Shown piece after piece: positions 51,731-62,000 of a DNA stretch of 64,000 nucleotides. The position numbers were made by a program, and so were the translations under genes. The notes under the pieces are model-generated. The model had not been told where the DNA came from. It searched no databases and saw only the letters and a program-made list of their open reading frames with translations. Positions within the stretch are counted from its first letter, which is position 1. The number at the start of each line of letters is the position of its first letter. The stretch covers positions 23,293,345 through 23,357,344 of the forward strand of contig OX467089.1 in assembly GCA_950106755.1 (NCBI GenBank). The letters run 5' to 3'. Origin of the DNA: Climacium dendroides (Eukaryota; Streptophyta; Bryopsida; Hypnales; Climaciaceae).

Positions 51731-54042
51731 ATGTTTAACCCCTAAAGGTTCTTAACTATGTTTTTATCAAAACCACTTCAGAATTGTCATTTCTACTACA
51801 AGTACCAAATAGTTTTTTAAATTTACTATTGGACACATGTGACTATAGGAACTTGTAGTACACTAGTTTTAAAAGGTGAGGAAATTTCTACTATATAGAT
51901 TTCAAGATATTAACATTTGAATTGCCAAAGTACCTTTTGTAGTCCTTGCAAAAACTTGAGAAGCTTGCACTTCACAAGGTCACATTTGAATGAAAAAAAG
52001 TCCAAAATGGTTGAATTCTTTTGATCTATTTTAGAAAATTGGGTAGTTGCTCCAAAAATTCCACAATATTTAGGATTGTGAAACATATAGGAAAAAAATA
52101 GAGAATAGATAGAAGTAGAGAATGTTTCAAAATACTAATTTCTTAAGAATTCAATTATGGAATTGAAAAATGCCGAACCCAATGGTTGTGATGTTTTAAT
52201 AAAAAATCAAAACCCAAAGACTTCAAATTTTGAACAAATATTAAAAATTGAGTTAAATAAAGAACTCCAAAGTTCATTTTAGAGTGTAGAATCCTTATCT
52301 ACCCGCATACTAAAAATGCTCATAACTTGTGACTTGCATAGACTTAGAGGAAATAAAATAATATATTTTTAGATGCCCTTTGGTAGGCCTATGCCTACCT
52401 TTTGTGGAAATAGACTACTAAAATTTCAAATCTAGATCATTCAATTTAAATACAATGAATGTAGTAAGAACCTCTAAACCTCAAATTGTTATAAATTATG
52501 AATATTCAATTATAGTTTTTAAAAATATTATTTAAGAAAATAAGGGATGTGAGTGCCATCAAGTTAGACAAGTCCACTAATTATTTCATGTTCTTGAGAC
52601 TTAGGATTCAAAAGTTATAGCAGAAGAGAAAAATCACTCCAACTATGATGAAGAATAGGACAAGTGTTTCTTGCAATGACCACATGGACCATAGAAAGAT
52701 TTGTGTCATCATATGTAGTATATATAATGTTGGAAAAAACATGTAAATTTTCAAAGAATAAGTGCTCCATTCCATGTTAAGATCAATGATCTACTTCATT
52801 TTTATGGAAACTGAAGTTTGATTGCATAAATTTCTATACTAACAAAAAGCATTAGACCAAAATTGTGTTTGAGAATCTAAATACATTGCCTAGATCTTTC
52901 ATTGACAAGTTATAACCATAATTGTAGTGAAGTCTTTAAGGTACACATTACAAATTTGGTCAAACTTCATGAGATATTGGACTGCCTTTATGAATAGCAC
53001 AGTCAAAAGCCAATCCAAAGAAGTACTTCAAATCATACAAGTAACAATACAAGTTCTTTCTGAGTTCTTGAAAGGATCAGTGGATTTAGAATCCAAGGTC
53101 ATTTTCACCACCAATGTGCAATACTCTGCCAAAGTTTGCTTGCAAGGGTCAAGAATACTAATCTACCATGTTGTGACATACTTAATGATTTCCCTCCTTG
53201 TTTCCATGAACTCCAAGTGTTGTTTTGATGAAGTTTTGAAGTTTCTAGGGACTCATTCTATGCAAATTTTGCATACTACTTGCATCCAAAGGGTATTTCA
53301 AGGGGATATTATTATTATCTTTAATATTATATAAAGTACCTTTTTGTTATATAAAATGCTAAAATTGCATAATTAAAAGTGAAGGTTTGTTTATTTGTTT
53401 GAATTTTGAATTTTCCAATATACAACTTCACTACAAAAACAAAAACACTAATTTTCCAATATATAACTTTACTATTAAATTTGCATATGTATTTTGATAA
53501 TATGGTGGTAGTTTTATTACAATTCTAAATCATTTGTAGATTTGCCTTATCCTCCATTGAGCAATTGATGACTACAACATCATACATTCAATGTATAAGA
53601 TTACCCCCCTCCAAACCCAATTTTCATAGAAAATTATTAACCTTAGATGATGTCAATTAACATTTTTGAATGAAATGGTTGCTTATAAAATTTGAAAAAC
53701 AACATCTATTTAAAATACCCTTTGTAAGTTGTAATTGTATGAATGGCTTTATTGGTACTTTTGGATTAAAAAAATAGTTTTCAAATTTTTTCCACCATTT
53801 CTTTATTGGGCCCCTATGATTGGACATATGTATTTTCTAAGCCTAACATATAGGGAGCCCCCCAAGCTTATAGTAGCCATAGCTTACCTTGACCTTGCCT
53901 TGGTCTTTCCTGGAGCGATTTGCCTCGAGTCTGTTTACTTTCCCCCAAAGCCCTAGGGTTATCGCTAGACTCTGCACAGGAGCTGTCAACTGTAATGAAA
54001 ACGAGATGTTGAGTAGAAGAACAACATCCTAAAGTAACATGC
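51731..54042. other. AT-rich stretch without genes
   Basis: Starts TTAACCCCTAAAGG, the same word as the piggyBac-like end at 20496, but no matching right end was found. A 135-codon plus frame (52927-53334) has no recognisable motif. Confidence 0.4.
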
Positions 54043-54911
54043 TTTTGCGATAGGGCCTTGGTTTCCGTGGGTCACATTTTCTCTTCTAACGAGAGAGAGG
54101 CTGCCTCTCTGGTTGGAGCTGGGACACCTCTGGAGCTGATCGAGCGGCTATCAAAACTGGGTGCTGAGGTGCACTTCTATGCAATCTCTGCCACTTTGGC
54201 TCTCAATCATGTGTATGGATTTCTTAAGTTGGATAATGAGCTTAGTCGACGATGCCTGAGGTTTTATGGAAGCGAGTGTACTGTACAATCCAGTTTCATT
54301 AGTCCCGTTCTGCAGTTTAATTCTTCCATTTAGTCCGGCCAGGCTTCCCACAATTCTATTAATTGATTGATTGTATACACTTGAGCATACCCTAGTGAAG
54401 AGCCCATAATTAATACTTTTGCAGATTGTTGTGTTACGACGGGGACATCTGGGCAGTATTGTGCACCGGTAAGAGCATACGTGTGCTACTAGTTTGGAAA
54501 CAAATCAATACACATTCTTGTTAGTCCTCCTCTCTCTCTCTTAATATCTGATGACTTGAATTGGTCTCTTTGGTTATCTGAGAAATGAAATGTAGTCCAG
54601 CCTAGTCTAGCCCCAATATATACCCTGAAATATTGAGTTGATGAGATTGGTGGGTGGTGTCAGATCGGATACTAAAGAGACGTGGGATGTTCTGGCATTT
54701 CATACAATATTCTCTGACACGAGGGAGGAGAATGGTGACATGCACATGACCCAATTGGAAACTGAGGCCAGTCTGGAAGGAATGGACGTGAAGGCCATTG
54801 TCGATCCTACAGGATGTGGAAACTCCTTCTGTGGAGGCTTTCTTATAGGATGGTACAAGACCCGGAACTTGTTAACCGTAGGTCTCTGGGGAAGTGTTTT
54901 CGCCAACTTCA
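54043..54911 (+). pseudogene. pfkB-family carbohydrate kinase fragment (MAK32-like), three exons
   Basis: Exon a ends at 54168 (SVGHIFSSNEREAASLVGAG, phase 0), exon b is 54425-54468 (IVVLRRGHLGSIVH, phase 2), exon c is 54664-54911 (SDTKETWDVLAFHTIFSD... then VDPTGCGNSFCGGFLIGWYK). The phases join cleanly. D-P-T-G-C-G-N-x-F is the pfkB C-terminal signature with its catalytic Asp region (many relatives have D-T-x-G-A-G-D), and GCGN variants occur in the MAK32-like branch of plants. The N-terminal half with the substrate-binding GG motif is missing and no following exon was found. It lies tail to tail with the CSTF77 fragment. Most likely a captured or relict gene piece rather than a working kinase. 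Confidence 0.75.
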
Positions 54912-55846
54912 GTAAGCCGTTCTTTCATCTACTTCTCTCCATCTGCCACTCGTGCAAACCCCTGTTGAAAGCGCTCATGTTGAGAAAACAAATAGCATCT
55001 AAGAACAGAGTTTGCAATAAACTGGAGTTTTGTAGTAATAGTATTATAAATTGTTTCAAGAACTACCAATTTCACTATAGAAAGCATCCTCGTTATGATT
55101 CACGTGATCACTCTACTGATACGAAGACCTATGCATGAAAATCATGGGAAAACATAGCTTCCAGCCTTCTACTTTTTGGAAACAATGCACCTTCAATGAA
55201 AACTGAAAATCATGTTCACTTGCTAGTAAACCCTCAGTCTGTTGAAATAACTCTTAAAATCACAACAATTCATCTAGAATTGTTGTCATGTATTGTTGGT
55301 GTCAAGTGTCCCTCTATCTTCAAGGATACTCAAGAAGCGAGTTCTTTGTTTGAGGAGGCGGGTCTATGTGTCGAAATCTGAGTTTCCCAATATCCAGAGT
55401 TGCCGAACTTATCATACGTCTAAGTTAATTGCAGCATCTAGAGCATAAGTTAAGTGATATATTCTTGTCATTTATAGTTTCTGAGCTCTTGAACTTGATG
55501 GATAGAAGGTGAAAATAGGCCAGATAAAAGGTGAAAAATGTTCAGCCATGAGTCATTGAGGTACAAAGACAAGTTATACAATACTCAAAATCAGAACAAC
55601 AAGCATTCATAAACTGCACAGTGAACGAGTCATCCACAATTCACAAAAAAATCTGGCACTCTGATTGACAAGACATCTCATACCACCACCCTGACAAGCC
55701 ATGGTACCCCCGTATTGAAGCATGTACAACCCAGACAAAGGATGGCCATTTGAAAAATTCAATTTTATTGAACCCCATAAGTGCATCACAATTGGTGGTT
55801 GTTTCACTCCTAGACTTTGACTCTCATAAAAGGGCAAGCAGCCAAC
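54912..55846. other. Gap between the pfkB and CSTF77 fragments
   Basis: No further exon of either gene could be recognised. Short frames only. Confidence 0.4.
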
Positions 55847-57654
55847 CAGGGCACGGCTGACGAAATTCTCAAAACTTTCATATTCCTTCCAAATCTGCTC
55901 AACCATGTGAACAGGGGCCAAAATAGCTTTCTGATAAGCCTTACGCACTGTCGTCATCCTGAATGACTCTTCTTGCGGAGTCACAACCTGCTCATCACAT
56001 TGATCCAGTACCAAGATCAGATTTGTGAGGTAGCTAAAATCCCTACATCGGGATAATTAAGAAACCAGAAATGGATCTCAAGCTACTTGACGAGAAGTGG
56101 AAACAAAGAGAAAAGTTAAGAAGAACCAAAAGAAATAGTCAAACCACTTTCAAGCAACTGTGAACTTACAGGGGAAGCTTTCAAAAATGATATATATTCA
56201 AGCCAAACGGGACCTGCATTAATATCAAACCCTGTTTCACATCCACATATTATTTTGGTCAGAATATCCCACCGTACGCCACCTTGGTAAAGTTTCTATT
56301 CCAGAACTGGAAACATGATATTCAAGTATATTCAGATGCCTGAGAAAAAAACATCGAACTTGCAAAGATGAAGAACGCACCACTATGGCCAAGCATAAAC
56401 TCGAATGCCTTTTTCATCTCGTCGCGCCCTTCGGTACCTCTACTGTCGTTCACTTTCTGCATATACCGCAGATACACTCTCCTGGAATACCATCAAATCA
56501 GTAATTCACTTTCCCTCATTCAATAATTGCAAGACGCCCCAAACAACATTAATAATACTCATATCCAAGGTTTAGAGTTGAAGGTCCAATTCTGACTTGA
56601 ACTTCTATGAATAATTCAAACGGAAAACACTCGGGAACTTGCCATATCAAACCACTCTAGCAGACCCAGGTCGCTAACAAAAAATATGGCTGATAAATTC
56701 AGAAGAGGAGGTTCTTAAAACAGCGACACAACTTCTAGGACAGGCAATGCTAAGCGTTAATCTGAAAGATCTAGGAACGTGCTTCGGCCATACCTAGTTC
56801 ATACTCCATGACAAACGTTCATCTACAAACATCGTCACACATCGTAGACCTTGAAACCTAATGATTTGGAGTAAGCTTCATACGAGTAGTTCAGAATTAG
56901 ATTTCACTAAGTTAAAGGGAAAATTGGAGAACGGAACTAACCAAAGGTCCACGTACAGACACTGAAGCAAACATCGACTAAAAATCTGCTTGACAGCATC
57001 GTCATCGTTTGTTGCAAGTTGAGCTTCCACATAAAGTCTCCAGAACTTCGCCTGCAAATAAACCTTTGTAAGTCTCATCTAATCTCCACTTTTTCTAAAA
57101 CAAGTAGCTGCAAGTGCTCTTCCAAGAGTTCATGCGAGTACTTCTAAGGTCCAATCTCTGATAATGTTTGCTGCTGAACAATCTCCTCAAATAATTGCTT
57201 ATTGAATCGCAGACTTTGGACATGACAGGTGCATGGTAAAATATGTAGAACTGTACCGATGTTGGGAATCTGGAAAGCAACTCCTCGTAAATTGGAGCAG
57301 CATCACCAATTGCCTTTGTCTGCTCAGACACAACATTCGAGTTGTCACGACCAAAACCTCATCAAATCAAAAAAGATGCGCGAATTACCTCTCGAATACA
57401 TTATAAATCACGAACAAATGCTCGTCAAATCCGGCCAGGAGTGGGATGCAATGGCACAATCGTTGGGTCTTAAGTGCGCGCACACTCTGAATTTAGCCCA
57501 CTACAAAGCCCCAAAAACGGCCAAACGGCACAGCTCACCAGTCACTCAAATTCATAGCAATGTTCAAATCTCTTACCTGAGCTTCGCTACAATGTCCATT
57601 CAAGGCCTCCAAATCGTATAGGTTTGCTTCAAGAGCCTCCCGAGCACGACGCTC
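55847..57654 (-). pseudogene. CSTF77: CSTF77-like N-terminal HAT-repeat exons (cleavage stimulation factor subunit), fragment
   Basis: Six minus-strand exons join in frame: 57654-57577 (ARRAREALEANLYDLEALN-like), 57319-57257 (IGDAAPIYEELLSRFPTS), 57051-56942 (KFWRLYVEAQLATNDDDAVK...), 56481-56381 (RVYLRYMQKVNDSRGTEGR...), 56231-56170 (GPVWLEYISFLKASP) and 55987-55847 (TPQEESFRMTTVRKAYQKA...). All have GT and AG borders. These are the HAT (half-a-TPR) repeats of the polyadenylation factor CSTF77, which scaffolds the CstF complex that binds GU-rich downstream elements. The exons show no stop, yet the rest of the protein (usually about 700-plus residues) is absent on the left, where the pfkB fragment begins. 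The start exon lies somewhere in 57655-58480 and was not resolved. A truncated gene copy is most likely. Confidence 0.8.
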
Positions 57655-59046
57655 CTACCATAACCAGAAGCAAAAACACCAGATTATGAACCAAACTGAT
57701 TACCTATACCTCCAGCTTACTCAGTAGTTTTGCTCAAATAAAATCCGCACAAAATTCATAAAAATTCACAAAATCTCCAATCCGTTCCACATTCAAATAA
57801 TAGTTTCTTGAAAATTAAAAGTTGTACAAAATAAAGACCTTTGAGCGCCGCTCAAACTAGAACCAAAAGCAACCACGAAAAACACACAAACCAACTTATC
57901 AACACAATTATTACACACCTCCAGCTCATTCAGTACTTCTGTGACTCAAAAATCCTCACAAAATTCAGCAGCTTGACAGAGAAACTAAGCCCTCGCACAT
58001 TAAAATCAGAAACTGCAACTCACATTTTATGACATGTAAGTCGCGCTGTTCGACACGACAGAAGCTCCTCCACTCGGCGCCAGGCAACTTTTTGCTTATG
58101 AGAATGAGAAACATGAAATAGACTTTGCGGTTTAACGCAAATCCTCGCACCTGTTCCTGCTTGATCACCCTTAACCTTCCCTAAACGTACTCGCACAGCC
58201 CAAATCCCAAAGTCCTTGGTAACAAGATCCAACGCAAACCTGAGAGATCACGACCGATCTATAAACTAAAATTGATAATTCCTGCAATTCAAACAAGAGA
58301 CTGAATCCGTTAGTCACTCAATCCAAAGAATACCCTAGCCTCTCGACCTCTGGTTCTCGCGAAACCTGCGATGAAACCTTGCAAGGATAAGTCCCAATCT
58401 CTTCCAAGCCCTTCATCCCTTACCCTAGGAAACAAGCAAGGGTTTAGGGTCATCGCCGAGGTCGCGGACAAGCGACATTAAACATGAGAAACGGGCAGAA
58501 GATGACAGAAGATGCAGAAGCTGAAGCGGGCAGGGAAATTCTTCACTTGTTGATAAGACATGCTACTAAACACAAAACAAGGCTCCACCATCGCCGGAGC
58601 TTGCTCTCCTCGAAAATGAAAGCTCCACTTCCGTGTGAGCTGATTCTGCTCCACTATCCCAGCCAGACCGCGGCCCAACCTTCCGCCATTTTTGGCTTCA
58701 CCTAAACCCAAAATGCAGCAACCGAGTAGACACCACAAATCGTGCTCCACAAACGCTGAAATGTTGAGATGTAATCACTGTGCTGTTGCAAAAATGTGGA
58801 TTGAACTCAAGCTGTAGGAATCGTAAGATACTGCAATAAGACGTGGGACAAACTTCATCCATTTTCAGGTAACCCTAACCTCATGCGATGATTACGGCTT
58901 GACTTACACTTGCTCTGCCGCCCTTCCCCACCTCTTTCTTCTTCTCTTGCACCGACTCTACTTTGGCCATCAAAATTCAACTGCGGACTGCCGTGTACAT
59001 GCTCCAAATTTCTCGAATAGGGCTAGTTGTGGATATTTTCCTGAAG
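57655..59046. promoter_or_regulatory. Divergent upstream region shared by the CSTF77 fragment (-) and gene B (+)
   Basis: Composition rises in GC/CpG toward 58330-59140, as expected around transcription starts. CSTF77 reads left from 57654 (plus unresolved 5' exons), gene B reads right from 59047. No TATA element or named site can be defended. Confidence 0.4.
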
Positions 59047-62000
59047 ATGGCGGAGAGGGTCCTGAGGTCGAGGAGCGCGCAACGAGGGGAAACTTCCGGC
59101 GGTGAAGCGGAGAAGACTGCTCCCAGCATGCTATTAGAGGTAAGTGGGATCGATGATGCGCAAAGTCTACTGCCCTGAGGTTACCGTCTCGGGACCGAGA
59201 GGGCTCTCTCGGAGAGTTGGGCACGGACAACCTTGTCTCATGAAATGTCCTTCTCAAAATATAAAGAACCTTCGATAGAGCTACATGATTGGTTTCGGTG
59301 CATTGGAATATAGTAACAAATTCTTTTTAAGCTTCTAGTTGCGAAATGCTCGAAGGTAGGAGACAGTAAAGTATCCTCTCGGTCCAGAGAGGGCTCTCTC
59401 TAGGGGTCTGCCTCAACGCACACTCTCTTCTGCATCTGTCTATGAGATGTGAGGTCTTAGATGAGAGCCTTGTCATAGCGTCAAATGTAGCACAATATTG
59501 ATGATCGGAGCTTCATATACAACATCAAAAAAATTAATTCTCAATCTGATTTCAGTCCATGCGTAAACACTAATGACCATCCAATATCGTCTCGGGACCG
59601 AGAGGCCTTTTTCGGGAGGCGTAGTTTCGGAGAATGTGTCTTGTTTGATTAATGTTGAAGATTCTAGCTAAGGTGGAGCTTTGAAGGTGCTGAAAGCTTG
59701 TGTTGTGAACGTCATTGGAGCTTCACTAGATGTTTATGGATTTATTTGGATCATTATGTAGAGCTTGAAAAGTAATTATTGTTAGTTTGAAGCCTTGATA
59801 TGTGCAAAGGGTAGTGTCCTTTGAAAACCCTCTCGGGCCCGAGAGGCCTCTTTCGGAGAAGACTATTTGAAACACCTGATATTTGCATTTGTCCAAGATA
59901 ATCACAAATAGGCCAATGATTTGTTTTGGATTGTGTTGTAGGTTGAAGCTCTAGTGGCCGAGGAACATCCAGTAGTACTTATTGATGTGGTACCTGAAGC
60001 AATGGTGCATGATGGATGCCCCGAAGACTCAGAAGTAATGCCAATTTCTCACCAAGTGTCTGGATCTATATTGCAAGAGGGTAGTCTCCAACCGGAGATT
60101 ATTTCCGATGATGAGTTAGAGGACTATGAGATTCAAGGAGTGCCCAAGGATGCAATGGAAGATGACATCAGGCGGTCCCAAAAGCTTGACACTGTGTCCA
60201 TCCTTCATGGATTGAGATTGACATCTAATGATACTTCTCGGATGAAAATTCCTTTATGTAGATTGGTTCCGATGCCAATGGTGCGACCTACTCTTGCTTG
60301 TGACTTGACTTTGTTGGAAAATCAATTCAATGGAGGTTACGAGGAAGGAGCTAGAGTCTTCTATGTTTCTATATCAAACAAAGATGGCTAGAGTGGTGTT
60401 TTCACACCTGCCGAGAAGGACGAGTGGGGACCAATTTGGAATGAAATCAACCATGATTTCAACACTTACCTCATGTCACAGGCAGCATTGCGACATTTGG
60501 TGGATCACAAGTTTTACGTATGCGATGGAAATCATAGAAGAATTGCATGGATGAATCACATTATGCGATTGCATGCAACAGAGAAAATATGGCACATCTC
60601 TGTGGATTCAATCGTTTTAGACACACGGAATCGAATTGGTTTGACGATGCAGGTTATGCATGATATTAACATGTGAGTGTTCCATTCTCCACTATGCTTG
60701 CATTTTTATGATGTACTCAAATTCTATGAATTGTAATATGATATAATATGATTTTTTTCCATGGTGTGAAAGGCAAACAGAGAGTTATCATGTGAAGACC
60801 AATCTCGTACACACGTTATATCGAGTTCAGAAGTATGGTGTCATGGACATTGAGAAGTTTAAAGAACTTCTATCACCGGAAGATGTAAACACCTGTTTGA
60901 TGGTTACCCGGTCTAAATGGTACTCTATGTCCCTCGAAGTCTTCACATCATTCATTTTCAAGGTATTACTTCCACCATGTTTTTGTAATGATTTCAAGTG
61001 TTTTTATATGAATTTTTATATGTCGATATAAAAATGTTTATGTTTATGTTCTTTTCGTGTCTATTTGCAATTTTGTAGCAAGACATATCTGCAGCAGCCG
61101 ATATTGTTGTTCGTAAATACAAAGAGAACACTCCTTGTGAAGAGGTGACGTCAGATGGTGTTGCAGCCGCAATGAGGAGCTCTATCAAAGATTCCACCGA
61201 GAAGTTTTATAAAAAAATGTCAAAGATGGTGGCTGTTGCTAATCTGGCTCTGGGAAAAGACTGGCTTCTTGAGGTATGCCTAAACCATCATTGATCAAAT
61301 CTGCTCATATCTTCATACATGATGTATATTAAATTCTAATTCTCATGCATTGCATTCTTGCAGATCCAAAGGCATTGGAACCTTTTTGCAACTCCGGAAT
61401 TAACCTTAGAAAAATTACAAATGATAGCCACAGCCTCTACAAGTGCAGAAAACAAGATTAAGTGGCTCCAGTGGATGAATGCATCTGGTCCTACTAGAGA
61501 GGCCCGACGCTTTCCTTCTCGTCTTGTCAATGAAGAAAAATTAATGATTTTTTTGGCAAAGGCTTGTTGGTATGCTGGGGTAAGTTTTCTTTTGATAAAT
61601 TATTAATTATATTTTATTTCAATATCCTTCAATTATATTAGTATGATTGTGTATAACGTACAGGAATGACCTAAAATTGATGTCTAACTTTGTATTTAGA
61701 TGGAAGAGGCATCATGCGAGATGTTCGACAATATTGTTCAATCTGACAATATTCCAATCAACATGTCCGTTCCTGCCGAGCCAGAATCATTGATGGAGTA
61801 TATTGAAGGTTGGAGAATGAAACTTTGGGAGACAGCTTACACAGGTGTTTTCAAGGGAGGAGATACTTTTAAAAAATCCGATAATTTCAAAGACTTCAAA
61901 GGGGCTATGCTCGCTGTCAAGCGCTTGATATATAGGTTTGAAAACTTGCCATTTTACTTACTTATGTTTTGAGGCTGATGTTATGGATTACAAGCACATC

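Noticed and set aside
58963..59046. Earlier in-frame ATG as start of gene B
   Set aside because: Residues between 58963 and 59047 have no counterpart in gene A, whose first exon begins at the position matching 59047; not excluded.
11639..60391. Altered genetic code in which TAA/TAG/TGA are sense codons
   Set aside because: All three stop types occur, frameshifts accompany them, and the two paralogues carry stops at different positions with ordinary sense codons opposite.
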